From: Acinetobacter pittii
GTDB taxonomy: Bacteria; Pseudomonadota; Gammaproteobacteria; Pseudomonadales; Moraxellaceae
NCBI RefSeq assembly: GCF_034067285.1
Contig: NZ_CP139286.1
Span: 2,356,001 to 2,420,000, forward strand
Direction: 5' to 3'
DNA: 64,000 bases
Made by a program: the position numbers and the translations under genes. The notes beneath the pieces were generated by a model that saw only the letters and a list, made by a program, of their open reading frames with translations, did not search any database and was not told where the DNA came from. Positions 37,710 to 46,563 of this stretch are shown one piece after another. Numbering within the stretch: the first letter of the stretch is position 1; each line of letters begins with the position of its first letter.

Positions 37710-38017
37710 AGCACTATCAAATAATTTTTATAAGTGCAGGCTAGATATTTTATAACGAGTTAAAAGATTTCAAGTTAGCTGAATCGATTATGATTTGATA
37801 ACAGATCATGAGGATCTGGAGAAAACAAAACTATAGATAGAGAAAAACCACCTTTCGGTGGCTTTTCCAAATTACTTACATTATGTTTATAGAATTGCTT
37901 TTTTTGCAATCCCAGGGAACGCATAACGTGTCTATGCTTGTTATAATACACATATTTTTGGGGTAGTACAACTACCCTATACTTTAGATCTAAAAACAAG
38001 GATTACTTCTTCAAAAA
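37710..38017. other. intergenic region between umuC and Abi gene
   Basis: About 300 bases. It contains a hairpin at 37842-37867 (CCACC-TTTC-GGTGG with flanking A- and T-rich arms), a likely terminator. A leftward 74-codon open frame crosses it but overlaps this hairpin and has no protein-like features. Confidence 0.45.
37842..37867. terminator. terminator after umuC
   Basis: GAAAAACCACC and GGTGGCTTTTC pair around TTTC with one mismatch, in the gap after umuC. Confidence 0.55.
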
Positions 38018-39004
38018 ATGAGCGATTTTATTTCTACCCCTAGATTAAGTACATATGAAAATATTTTGAAGCTAACTGATCCGAATCAGATACTAAGAGC
38101 ATATTACTGGAACATTGCCTTAGCTGGAGCCATTTATCCGCTAATGCAGACTTTAGAAATTACTTTAAGAAATGCTATAGACGTTGCTGTAAAAAAACAT
38201 CATCAACCAAATGGATCAAACTTCATTTCGTATAAACATAATGACTTATGGTTTGAACAATTAGTTAAAGCAATACAAGACAGAAAAATTGCCAAAATGC
38301 GTCAACAGAATGCTTTGAAATGGGTAAAAAACGGTAATCGCATCAAATATAGTACTACTGAAAATCATGTTAAAAAAGCACGAGATGATGCTTCAATTGT
38401 AAAAAGCTGGGTGAAAGGTGAGGATATATTAAGCCGATTACCTTTTGGATTCTGGACAACCTTGCTTAGCAAAGACTATGAAGACATTACTAATAAACAT
38501 TTATTATGGCCAAATCTTTTGCAACATGTTTTTCCAAATGCCCCTTCAAATATCAAGAGGAAAGACATTGAAGATCACTTTAACTTAATAAGAGAATTCA
38601 GGAACCGATTATCCCATCACGAACCTATCTGGAAGTTCTACTATAGAAATCCTACGAATAATTCATTAGATTACTCAACACCAATTTTTGGATTGAATGC
38701 TTCTTTAAATTTACTGAATAAGCAATATGATGATATGTTGATGCTTCTTCAATGGATGTCAGTCACTGCTTACAATAATTTTAATGATTCACGTATTGGC
38801 AATGAGTTCAAGAAATTATGTTCTATTGATGGCTTCTTTGCTTATGTTGACAAGGAAAAAGTTGCCAATTGTTATCCAGCTTCAAAAGCGAAAAGAGAGT
38901 TCTTTAAACTAGCAAAAACATTGCAGAATGTGAGTGTAGTGTATATGAAAACGAATGGAAAACGTGGGTATATACTTGGACTAAATGAACCATCGCTGCC
39001 CTAA
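38018..39004 (+). CDS. Abi family protein (Abi_2, HEPN-type abortive infection protein)
   Basis: The product has 328 residues. The N-terminal ILRAYYWNIALAGAIYPLMQ with LEITLRNAID and the central REFRNRLSHHEPIWKF are the signatures of the Abi_2 (AbiD/AbiF) family. The R195-x4-H200 motif (RNRLSH) is the HEPN ribonuclease signature. Known relatives abort phage infection, probably by RNA cleavage, killing or arresting the infected cell. Here it sits in the prophage accessory region and has its own terminator, which suits a lysogen-expressed gene that excludes competing phages. Function is by family; it is untested. Confidence 0.75.
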   Translation: MSDFISTPRLSTYENILKLTDPNQILRAYYWNIALAGAIYPLMQTLEITLRNAIDVAVKKHHQPNGSNFISYKHNDLWFEQLVKAIQDRKIAKMRQQNALKWVKNGNRIKYSTTENHVKKARDDASIVKSWVKGEDILSRLPFGFWTTLLSKDYEDITNKHLLWPNLLQHVFPNAPSNIKRKDIEDHFNLIREFRNRLSHHEPIWKFYYRNPTNNSLDYSTPIFGLNASLNLLNKQYDDMLMLLQWMSVTAYNNFNDSRIGNEFKKLCSIDGFFAYVDKEKVANCYPASKAKREFFKLAKTLQNVSVVYMKTNGKRGYILGLNEPSLP

Positions 39005-39018
39005 CTGATAAAATTAAA

Positions 39019-39045
39019 AAGAGATCTCCAAAGATCTCTTTTTTG
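39019..39045 (+). terminator. terminator of Abi gene
   Basis: AAGAGATCT and AGATCTCTT pair around CCAA and are followed by TTTT, 14 bases past the Abi stop. Confidence 0.85.
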
Positions 39046-39243
39046 TTATTGCATAAAGGTTATTTTTACTGTTCCAAAGTTAATGTTAGATCATTAATTA
39101 TCAATTACTTTCTACTAATAATCTAAAAGTAACGAGATAAAAAACAGCAATTTAATAATAAAATTCTATGATTGACATAAGCTATTGATAATTTGATATT
39201 TAAATGTTCAACTGAGTATTAATTAAAAATATTTTGTTTACTT

Positions 39244-39960
39244 ATGAAAATTTTAAACCCTGAACAACATAGACTAATGGTTACTAATCATCTTAATAGC
39301 CTTTTTTCAAGACATGAATTTTTCTTAAATAAAATTTTAGAATGTTGTAGTGAAACTAAAAAACATTGGGGAACTCCGCAAGAGGATAAAATGCCTGAAT
39401 TAAATCATTATTTTGATGCATATCTTAATTCATTTCAATCAATTAAAGATAGCTTAGAAACTGCGTTGAATGAAAAAATTGATTGGAGTGTTTTTTTTGA
39501 AGATATCCGTTATGGTAAATTTATGAAAGAAGCACGAAATGCATCAACCCACGATGGTTATTCCATTATCAACAGCACAATTGATGGTAAGTACTATATA
39601 TATAAAGATATCATGAGACTTCATCACAAAAAATTAATTATCATTGACGTTCCAAACGAAGATATTGAATATATATGCGCACATTTCAGCTATTGTCTTT
39701 TCAATAAAATCAAAAATTTACTTAGTAAAAATAAATCAAGTCTACCTAAAAGTTCTATTGAAGATATTAAAAATCACCTAGATCCAAATAGTTTTAAAGT
39801 TTTAATTCCTGCAGAGGTGAAATACATGATGAACAATGCATTTGAAAACGATGAACTAATCAATAAAATTCATGAAATTGTTACCCAAAATAATGCAGAA
39901 AATGAATATTCCAGTATCAATAATATTTTAAATATTTGTAAAAAATACATAAATATTTAA
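39244..39960 (+). CDS. unknown protein with HEPN-like R-x4-H motif
   Basis: The product has 238 residues, mostly helical. The segment FMKEARNASTHDGY contains R98-x4-H103, with Asn after Arg as in many HEPN RNases; the preceding helix (QSIKDSLETALNEKIDWSVFF) fits a four-helix HEPN bundle. I do not recognise a named family. It follows the Abi_2 gene by 240 bases in the same direction and is AT-rich. It may be a second RNA-targeting defence protein. The ribosome binding site is weak. It converges with the lysis genes. Confidence 0.5.
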   Translation: MKILNPEQHRLMVTNHLNSLFSRHEFFLNKILECCSETKKHWGTPQEDKMPELNHYFDAYLNSFQSIKDSLETALNEKIDWSVFFEDIRYGKFMKEARNASTHDGYSIINSTIDGKYYIYKDIMRLHHKKLIIIDVPNEDIEYICAHFSYCLFNKIKNLLSKNKSSLPKSSIEDIKNHLDPNSFKVLIPAEVKYMMNNAFENDELINKIHEIVTQNNAENEYSSINNILNICKKYINI

Positions 39961-40022
39961 ATATATTTTTCAAGTCGTAGATTACTCTGAAAAATTATAA
40001 TTAAAAAATTTATATACAAATT

Positions 40023-40037
40023 GGCCCTTAAAGGGCC
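40023..40037 (-). terminator. hairpin at the end of the lysis module
   Basis: GGCCCTT and AAGGGCC lie back to back over the stop of the last lysis gene, the likely end of the leftward late transcript. Confidence 0.5.
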
Positions 40038-40159
40038 TTTACACAAATACCTACACTCACATTATTATTGATCGTATGAGCTGTGCATCCTGAAAATAGA
40101 ATGCACAGTAATGTGATTACGGAAGCTATCTTTGAGCGTTTGCAATGAAAGACTTTCAT
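40028..40159 (-). CDS. small lipoprotein, Rz1-like spanin candidate
   Basis: A 43-residue product starting MKVFHCKRSKIASVITLLC with lipobox FSGC (ILFSGCTAH). It begins one base after the endolysin stop. A tiny lipoprotein following the endolysin is the position of an outer-membrane spanin. It lacks the usual proline-rich stretch, and no Rz-type inner-membrane partner is seen, so the role is uncertain. A longer frame from 40231 overlaps the endolysin and is unlikely. Confidence 0.5.
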   Translation of the reverse strand: MKVFHCKRSKIASVITLLCILFSGCTAHTINNNVSVGICVKAL

Positions 40160-40160
40160 A

Positions 40161-40703
40161 CTATGAGATCCGGTTAGCAATCCAGCCATAGAAAAATTGT
40201 TCCTGGCTTTTATTGCGTTCACAAATTTCAATGTAACGTTGGCCTTGCATGATGTTGAGAACTCTTAGTAAAACCTTCTCCCCATCTTTACCACGCTTGG
40301 CCAAGTATGTTTTAAGTGCATTTAAAGTAGCTGGCCCATAAATCCCATCGACCGCAAGATCTGGCCAACCTGCTTTTCCCTGGTTATTCAGCAAATTTAA
40401 AGCACGTTGTAAAAGAGGTTTTGCAAAGCCGGTGCCACAATTTACACCGGTATCTAATAACTCCTCCGCTACTGCAGAAGAAATCGAATTCACTTGGTCA
40501 AATCGTGGAACTGTCCAATAATTTTTGCGATAAATTGACTTGGCCACATCTAAAGGTAGATCACGCATATGGCCTTTAAAACCATGTGCGCGAGCAACGG
40601 CTTCAGTAATGCCGTACTTAGTTGCCCCTCCTCGATCAGCGGGGTTATTCACATAACCGCCCTCGCGTTTAATGAGTTCTTCAAGATATTGTTCAATGTT
40701 CAT
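40161..40703 (-). CDS. endolysin, glycoside hydrolase family 108
   Basis: The product has 180 residues. The GH108 N-terminal motif LIKREGGYVNNPADRGGATK, with its catalytic Glu, is at about residues 10-30 and KYGITEAVARAHG follows. The C-terminal half is a PG_binding_3 domain (GWPDLAVDGIYGPATLNAL). It cleaves peptidoglycan glycan strands at lysis. There is no signal peptide, so it needs the holin. I use ATG 40703 because it matches the family's start; the frame from 40790 runs into the next gene. Confidence 0.92.
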   Translation of the reverse strand: MNIEQYLEELIKREGGYVNNPADRGGATKYGITEAVARAHGFKGHMRDLPLDVAKSIYRKNYWTVPRFDQVNSISSAVAEELLDTGVNCGTGFAKPLLQRALNLLNNQGKAGWPDLAVDGIYGPATLNALKTYLAKRGKDGEKVLLRVLNIMQGQRYIEICERNKSQEQFFYGWIANRIS

Positions 40704-40722
40704 TTCACTTTCCTTTAGATGT

Positions 40723-40745
40723 AAAAAAGCCACCCGTAGGTGGCT
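40723..40745 (-). terminator. intrinsic hairpin before endolysin
   Basis: AGCCACC and GGTGGCT pair around CGTA, followed on the minus strand by TTTTTT. It lies between the DUF4882-like gene and the endolysin. Confidence 0.75.
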
Positions 40746-40771
40746 GTTGAGAAAATTAGTTGATTCGCTCT

Positions 40772-41644
40772 TTACAAAGCTACCCCACAAATGTCCTTAG
40801 CTCCAGTAGGATAAGTAAACTGCAATTTTGACTTATCCGTAACCAATTGCAGCCCCACTGTTTTACCTGTTAAGGCTGAGTTGGCGAAATGGTCTTGGTT
40901 GATAGTTCCCATAAAGCTGATATATTTTAATTTATTTTCCATAGTAAGATTTAAGTAGCCGTAGTTCACTCCATTAACAATATAACCAACCTGTTTAGTA
41001 TTTTGATTTACATAAACACCTACTCTAACCTTTCCATCTGCTGGAACTTGTACGGGATTACTTGTTCTATTAGCACTTAAGTATGTTAAATGACCATTAC
41101 CATCTGATTTATATGTAGCGCCAAAAGAAACAATTGAGTCTCCATTTATAACACCTGAATAGTTATTACCTTTTGCAAACATTAAATTTAATGTTAATTC
41201 CACTTTAGATTGTGAAGATCCAGTAATAACAAAACCATATTCATACATCTGAGAAGTACTGCCAAGATTTACCTTGAGATTATTCACATCAAAAATGAAC
41301 TCCTGAGCAAGAATATCTGAAGTAGTAATAGGCTTATCTACTATCGCGACATTGTCTGGCGTATTAGAGGTATATTGAGTTTTAAACTGAATATATTTTT
41401 TAGAAGCTAAAAGCTTATCGACATTTTTATTGGAATAATAATTTATAACGTCATAACCAGACTGATTCGTATTATTTATATTAGCAACTTGCTCTGCATA
41501 ACGATAATTAGCTGCGTTTGCTCCATTTGCTACTTCAAAAGCTTTTATGTCTTGTAAGGTCGCATCAAAACTATAGGAACACTCGGCAAAAGCAATACTT
41601 ATCCCACTGAAACCCATTACTGTTGCTAAAATTATCTTTTTCAC
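40772..41644 (-). CDS. secreted protein, DUF4882-like
   Basis: The product has 290 residues with a clear signal peptide (MKKIILATVMGFSGISIAFA) and a mature domain starting ECSYSFDATLQDIKAF; Cys pairs at the start and end (DICGVAL) may bond. The body is beta-rich with repeated Asn/Gly turns. It resembles proteins labelled DUF4882 in Acinetobacter prophages, from memory. The function is unknown; it is probably exported and could be a lysogenic conversion factor lodged between holin and endolysin. Confidence 0.55.
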   Translation of the reverse strand: MKKIILATVMGFSGISIAFAECSYSFDATLQDIKAFEVANGANAANYRYAEQVANINNTNQSGYDVINYYSNKNVDKLLASKKYIQFKTQYTSNTPDNVAIVDKPITTSDILAQEFIFDVNNLKVNLGSTSQMYEYGFVITGSSQSKVELTLNLMFAKGNNYSGVINGDSIVSFGATYKSDGNGHLTYLSANRTSNPVQVPADGKVRVGVYVNQNTKQVGYIVNGVNYGYLNLTMENKLKYISFMGTINQDHFANSALTGKTVGLQLVTDKSKLQFTYPTGAKDICGVAL

Positions 41645-41762
41645 GGCATTATCCTGTTTTTATTTTGAACATTTAGTATAAACAAGTCTTTAAATCATTT
41701 GCTTAATTCCGACAGATGACAGAAATATAAGTGGGTTAATTAATAATACCGCCCGAAGGCGG

Positions 41763-42152
41763 TTAACTATTTTGAATATCATTTTTGGCTTTCTTAACTT
41801 CTTTGATAACTTCGATAATCGTCTTACCTTCCTGTTTATTGATAAAGTTAAAAGTCCACCGGACCAATGCCCAACCAGGAATACCACATACAAAGAAGAA
41901 TCCACCAAGTGCCATCATCCCCCAAATATCAGTAATCCACTCATGAAGCCCCCACTTCACAATAATGAACGAACCACCTGCAAGACTTGATACAACCGTA
42001 CAGATTAAGCCTACGGCCCACTCTTGCGGTGAGCGTGGCATACGCGTCATTAATACCACTGCTGCAACTAAGGCAACCGCTAAAGTCACCATAATTGCCG
42101 CACCATAAAATTTTAAAATTGCTGTTAAACCGCTAGTGGAAACTGGTTCCAT
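41763..42152 (-). CDS. putative phage holin / membrane protein
   Basis: The product has 129 residues and three hydrophobic helices near 12-34 (FYGAAIMVTLAVALVAAVVL), 46-68 (AVGLICTVVSSLAGGSFIIV) and 77-97 (MMALGGFFFVCGIPGWALV), with a charged tail (EVIKEVKKAKNDIQNS). Small size, three helices and a place upstream of the endolysin in the lysis module indicate a class I holin, which would let the endolysin out. The stop overlaps a hairpin (ACCGCC-CGAA-GGCGGT, 41748-41763). Confidence 0.65.
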   Translation of the reverse strand: MEPVSTSGLTAILKFYGAAIMVTLAVALVAAVVLMTRMPRSPQEWAVGLICTVVSSLAGGSFIIVKWGLHEWITDIWGMMALGGFFFVCGIPGWALVRWTFNFINKQEGKTIIEVIKEVKKAKNDIQNS

Positions 42153-42175
42153 TTATATCTCCAGAAAATTTAAGT

Positions 42176-42197
42176 AAAAAAACCGCTCGGAAGCGGT
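42176..42197 (-). terminator. intrinsic terminator-like hairpin
   Basis: ACCGCT and AGCGGT pair around CGGA; an A-run on the left gives seven U residues on the minus strand. Second of two hairpins between the J-like gene and the holin. Confidence 0.75.
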
Positions 42198-42230
42198 AGT
42201 CGTTCGTTGTTCAATCCATCATCGGAGCGA

Positions 42231-42255
42231 TAAAAAAGCACCCGAATTGGGTGCT
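42231..42255 (-). terminator. intrinsic terminator-like hairpin
   Basis: AGCACCC and GGGTGCT pair around GAATT with a six-base A-run on the left; it lies 19 bases past the J-like stop. Confidence 0.75.
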
Positions 42256-42273
42256 CTAAGTTCTTTCAAAGTA

Positions 42274-45200
42274 TTAAAGGGTTTGTAAAATTTTTCCTCC
42301 ATTAATTAATTTAGTTGTGAGTGGTGCAACGCCGACAATTGCAGTACCACCAGCACCCGGTTGACCTTCAGTCGTGCCGTGATATCGCCAGTTCCAAGTT
42401 CCATCGTTTGTGGACTTGGTACCGCGCTGCCCCCATCTACCACCATCACCTGATAATGGAGATCCATAACGGTCATCCTGAAAACGATAACCTTTACCGG
42501 GCACTGAAGCTTCAGCATCAGTGACTTTTACAACCATGAAACTGTCAATAAAGTACCACCGCCAGTCCTGAGTATCACTGTAGATTGGTTGTCCTGTCAT
42601 AACCCTGCCAAACGGCGCACCAGCCCCACCAGGAATGCCCTGCACTCCATAGCCAAGTTCAGGGTAGATGCCACTAGGAGTTGCACCACCACCTGAACCT
42701 CCACGAGCCAGTGTTCCTCCATCAATGATCAGGTTTAATTTACTGTGCCGGTTCATTAAACCTGGTGCTCCTTGGAACCCGTCACGACGTGTTCTGGTAA
42801 AGGTATAATTGGAATCACTAGATAATCCTCCATATGCTAAATGAGGGAGACCTCCATCACCTCCACGCCCAACAACTGCGCCTTTGATTAGGAGATTCAC
42901 AACTAGATCAGGTGGAAACACTCCTGTATCAATCGCTGGTAATTCAGGTGCAGCTGGAACAATGAACTCTTTAGTTTCTGAGTTATTCGTATGCTTATAA
43001 ACCATACGTGTTTCAGGCCGAAGTGAACTTGAGCTTGAAACCAATGCCCCTGCCTCAACCACAAAACTAATCTCACCTGTCGTTGGCAAATTACCCCTCT
43101 GCATTTGATATAAACGCGCAAGGTTAATATCTAGCTGGTCGTATCGAATGTAGATCGGTGAATCATCAACTGGTACGTCAATAAAGTCCTTGTCATTAAG
43201 GTAATAGCGCACATCGTAATTCACTGCAGTAATCGTATTCGAGAATTGATCTACCGGATCTTTTTTTGCGACAAGGTACGGCAAGGAACCTTTGGTATCA
43301 TCATTAACTACGGTGTAGATGGTATTCACAAAATCATCAGAACTTAGCTTTAATGCAGCGTTCGGTAACCGTCCTAAAATAACCTTGTTCTTAGCAGATC
43401 CTGCAGTAATGGGAATCAAATCGACACTACCATCTCCCATTTGCAGATAAATGACGTAGCTCTTACCTGCAATGAAATCGACATCATGACTTAAGGTAAG
43501 AATTAAGCCTTCTTGCTTTGTCACCTCACCACTTTGATGAATTCCATTTCGATAATCAGCTACAGCGATGCGATCACGTAAAACCAGTAATTCCGATTCT
43601 GGAGCTGCATCAAAGGTGATCGATTTGCGCTGAAAGCGGAGCTTGTTCCAAAGCCTGTACGCATTGAAATGCGCTTGCCACTTATTACGTACACCTACCG
43701 ATTTCACCTCTTTTGGGTTCTTGGCTCCTTTATCCGGCAAGTAGATATTGATACGGCTATCATCGGTCGGATCCGTGTATTCATAGATCAAACCATCGTA
43801 ATCGTCCATTACACCAAAGGTCAGATCATGCTTATAACTATCAGGGATGATATTCCTGAAGTTAAACAGCAACACCGAGTTATCTGTTGGCCGTTCAAAA
43901 TAGATCTTGAGCTTATTGTTTTGCCGGTATGCTGTACAAAACACAGCATCACAAAGGTTAGTGACCAGCTCCTCAAAGGAGAGATTGGTATCATCAATGG
44001 TGGTACAGAACTCTGCAGCTAACGGTGTACCGAAGTAGTCGACAATATCGTTATAAGTACGATAGATATTTTCTATATCAATTTCGTCGATCGTACGGCG
44101 TCCGATTTTGTCATCCAGTGCCATCGACACCAGTGCATCAGCAAAGCTTGACGTTGGAAATAACTCCGTCGTCATTGCTCCATTCTTATATGTTGGCAAC
44201 ATCCGCTGAAGATCAAAATTGATCTTGCGCGACTTAACTGCAAGCGCACCTGTAGTTGCATAAGTACGTGCACGAAAAACCGTTTCATATTCATACTTAG
44301 TGCTTTGCAGCGGGAATGCTCCGTAAAGTGCTTGCCACTTCACCTCATCAACTACACTTTCAACAGCCGGTGTAGGTGTTAAACGGCGTGCACGTACACT
44401 ACAACGCCCCTGAAATGTGACCATATCCAGCGTTGCACCAATAGTCTGCCGTGACTTTGCTGAACCTTTCAGAATGATCTGTTTCAGCATTGGATTGCCA
44501 ATGGCTGCACCCGATTCATTCACTGGTGTGACCTCAACTTCAATTGTCACGTTTACAGCCGCCTGATTGCCGCCTGTTGATACCGTATAAAGCCCATTAC
44601 TGGCTACAAAGTTAAAAATGACACGGTTACGTTCAATGTTATCCAGGATGAATGGACCAATCCATTTCTCACCAATCGATGCAAGCTTTGGAGATAAAGC
44701 ACCTGTTTGCTGGTTACTGAGTTCTTTTAGCTTTAACCAGTTTGGATTAACTGCAGCAGGATTTGATAACGTCATACGATCATCAGCAACGGATAAGACG
44801 CTATAAGTACCGTTTAAATCGTATGTTTGCCCGTTATAGGTAAATGAAGCATTAGTGATTTCAACACGGTCATTGCTGACAAATTTAGTCGTTAAATCGG
44901 TATTGTTTGCAGCTGCTCGAAGGATCTCATTTGGATAAGTAAATTGAAGATAATTAGTGCCTTCCAGACTTTGAGTATCAGCCGGTCGAAGGATCTGGCC
45001 ATTCACTGAGTTTTGATGCTGAACACTTAAAGGTGGTGTGGTAATTTCGGTACCAAGTGAAAAATAAGGCTGTCCAGAAACAATATCAACGCCTGGTCGG
45101 AAGACTTCTACTGATGCCCCGGCAATATCAACAATATTGGTTTCACCATCGTACGCACCATTAATTTGATAGTGGCCACGACCAATACAGCCAACAATAT

Positions 45201-45705
45201 GCTCAACTTCAACATTGTTTTCATAAACCTTGTAAGGTACAGCAATCAGATCAGGTGTATTCCATCCAGCACCATAGTTATCTGTAATGCGACCGTTTAC
45301 CCTCATCTTATTTTCACGATTTGAAAGTTCATTATTTGCAGATGAGGATTGGTTGTTATTCTGATTGGTTTGAGCAATCGATGGTGCAGGCATTAAAAAT
45401 GCAACCGCCACGCTTAAAACAATAGAAACGATTGCCGCAATAAGTGCAGGCATACCTTTCGGATTTTCAATCACAATAAAAGTGCCAGGTAAGAAATCCA
45501 GTTGTTTTAAGTCATGAGCATTCTTAGGTGTAACTTCATTGGCAAACGAAATTTCCGCATGATCCATATTGCTTGATGTATGAAAAATACGGACATGCTC
45601 AGGCATAGATTCATATTTGGAAGTTAGCCATTGCCCTATGGTGTGAGCATATTCCACTGTCTTTTCTTCAGACAAAGGATCTTGTTTATAAATAATCTTA
45701 ATCAT
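42274..45705 (-). CDS. tail-tip hub / host-specificity protein (J-like, with I-like N-terminus)
   Basis: The product has 1143 residues and is the largest intact gene in the phage. The first 110 residues look like lambda gpI: a small domain, then GGxx-like hydrophobic helices (ALIAAIVSIVLSVAVAFLM). The central part (about 150-900) has the baseplate-hub character of gpJ, including fibronectin-like strands. The C-terminal 190 residues are glycine-rich (GRGGDGG, ARGGSGGGATP, GIPGGAGAPFG, GQPGAGG), like polyglycine adhesin tips that contact the receptor. It overlaps the K-like gene by eight bases and ends the tail module. Confidence 0.85.
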   Translation of the reverse strand: MIKIIYKQDPLSEEKTVEYAHTIGQWLTSKYESMPEHVRIFHTSSNMDHAEISFANEVTPKNAHDLKQLDFLPGTFIVIENPKGMPALIAAIVSIVLSVAVAFLMPAPSIAQTNQNNNQSSSANNELSNRENKMRVNGRITDNYGAGWNTPDLIAVPYKVYENNVEVEHIVGCIGRGHYQINGAYDGETNIVDIAGASVEVFRPGVDIVSGQPYFSLGTEITTPPLSVQHQNSVNGQILRPADTQSLEGTNYLQFTYPNEILRAAANNTDLTTKFVSNDRVEITNASFTYNGQTYDLNGTYSVLSVADDRMTLSNPAAVNPNWLKLKELSNQQTGALSPKLASIGEKWIGPFILDNIERNRVIFNFVASNGLYTVSTGGNQAAVNVTIEVEVTPVNESGAAIGNPMLKQIILKGSAKSRQTIGATLDMVTFQGRCSVRARRLTPTPAVESVVDEVKWQALYGAFPLQSTKYEYETVFRARTYATTGALAVKSRKINFDLQRMLPTYKNGAMTTELFPTSSFADALVSMALDDKIGRRTIDEIDIENIYRTYNDIVDYFGTPLAAEFCTTIDDTNLSFEELVTNLCDAVFCTAYRQNNKLKIYFERPTDNSVLLFNFRNIIPDSYKHDLTFGVMDDYDGLIYEYTDPTDDSRINIYLPDKGAKNPKEVKSVGVRNKWQAHFNAYRLWNKLRFQRKSITFDAAPESELLVLRDRIAVADYRNGIHQSGEVTKQEGLILTLSHDVDFIAGKSYVIYLQMGDGSVDLIPITAGSAKNKVILGRLPNAALKLSSDDFVNTIYTVVNDDTKGSLPYLVAKKDPVDQFSNTITAVNYDVRYYLNDKDFIDVPVDDSPIYIRYDQLDINLARLYQMQRGNLPTTGEISFVVEAGALVSSSSSLRPETRMVYKHTNNSETKEFIVPAAPELPAIDTGVFPPDLVVNLLIKGAVVGRGGDGGLPHLAYGGLSSDSNYTFTRTRRDGFQGAPGLMNRHSKLNLIIDGGTLARGGSGGGATPSGIYPELGYGVQGIPGGAGAPFGRVMTGQPIYSDTQDWRWYFIDSFMVVKVTDAEASVPGKGYRFQDDRYGSPLSGDGGRWGQRGTKSTNDGTWNWRYHGTTEGQPGAGGTAIVGVAPLTTKLINGGKILQTL

Positions 45706-46060
45706 AGTAACTGACCCGACTAAACCCCATTGCTCTGATAACGTCTTCAGCTAAATAAGTGACCCCACCTTCCATTAGATGCAGTACACGACCTAAACGA
45801 AAAAGCCCCACATGCGGGGGCTTATTTCTTTGTCTTGGATGGAAGGCGACAATGCAGCCCTCCTTCGGCATGGGCAGCGGATTTAAGATTTTTAATCTTG
45901 ATGGCAGGAATGTAATTTTGCCCTTAGGTTGCATAAATAAATCCAAAGCTTCACTACGATCTATTCCGTAGAGATCCATTGCAGCTTCATGGGCAAAATG
46001 AACGCAGTTGTACTGCTCTTCGTCATATTGCTTATCAAGCAAATGATCATGACTTTTCAT
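45698..46060 (-). CDS. NlpC/P60-like tail-tip protein (K position)
   Basis: The product has 120 residues with EEQYNCVHFAHEAAMDLYG near residue 15 (Cys nucleophile) and KPPHVGLFRLGRVLHLMEGG near 79 (catalytic His), the NlpC/P60 cysteine-peptidase pattern. In lambda the K protein with this fold acts at the tail tip, probably opening peptidoglycan. It lies between the L-like and J-like genes, with four- and eight-base overlaps, so the set is translationally coupled. Confidence 0.7.
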   Translation of the reverse strand: MKSHDHLLDKQYDEEQYNCVHFAHEAAMDLYGIDRSEALDLFMQPKGKITFLPSRLKILNPLPMPKEGCIVAFHPRQRNKPPHVGLFRLGRVLHLMEGGVTYLAEDVIRAMGFSRVSYYD

Positions 46061-46563
46061 ACAGCCCCCTTCAGACCACTAAAGCGATCCAGTGCAAAAA
46101 TATCTCCAGTCTTCGCGGTATTTAATCGTGGTGATTCAGCCTTGAATGTCACAGCTTTATGGTTCATTGATATGCCTGAAAGTTTCAGTCCTAACAAATA
46201 ATGGATTGGTGTATTCAAGTTGTCCGAACTATAGAGTCGATAATTTACGGTAGGCTTAACGTCTGAATATTGCCCTTCAATTACCCTTTCAAACTCATCC
46301 GGCAAGACATCCCCAAGTCCTGAAATTGAAACAGTTAAGGTCTGGTCCAGATCCCCTAGCATTCCAGATCTTTGGATAGACATAGGTAGATATTCATAAA
46401 AGACCTGACCAGCCCCTGCCTTATGCTGCATATAGACGCCCCGATCATCATTGCGGACAACCCGATATGTGTTTAGAAAAGATGGATGTGATAACTCAAT
46501 ACACTCCAGCTGATAGATATCGACTTTGCGATTGAGAAAGAACTTGGCATACTCGTTATCCAT
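46057..46563 (-). CDS. minor tail protein, DUF1833-like (L position)
   Basis: The product has 168 residues starting MDNEYAKFFLNRKVDIYQLE. I use ATG 46563, which sits on a TAATG junction with the preceding gene and has GGGAGG upstream; the frame from 46575 would add four residues. Segments LTVSISGLGDVLPDEFERV and IHYLLGLKLSGISM are beta-rich, as in phage tail proteins of the DUF1833 type. Gene order (after M-like, before K-like) suggests the tail-tip role of lambda gpL; no Fe-S cysteine cluster is seen. Confidence 0.6.
   Translation of the reverse strand: MDNEYAKFFLNRKVDIYQLECIELSHPSFLNTYRVVRNDDRGVYMQHKAGAGQVFYEYLPMSIQRSGMLGDLDQTLTVSISGLGDVLPDEFERVIEGQYSDVKPTVNYRLYSSDNLNTPIHYLLGLKLSGISMNHKAVTFKAESPRLNTAKTGDIFALDRFSGLKGAV

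Noticed and set aside
37775..37999. Leftward 74-codon open frame after umuC
   Set aside because: It overlaps a terminator hairpin, has no ribosome binding site or domain, and its composition matches non-coding sequence.
40160..40231. Longer start for the Rz1-like lipoprotein, embedded in the endolysin gene
   Set aside because: The extra residues break the lipoprotein signal. Starting at 40159 gives a normal signal peptide with lipobox.
45801..45833. Stem AAGCCCC/GGGGGCTT as a terminator
   Set aside because: It lies inside the NlpC/P60-like gene and the codons spell the catalytic-histidine region, so it is coding sequence first.
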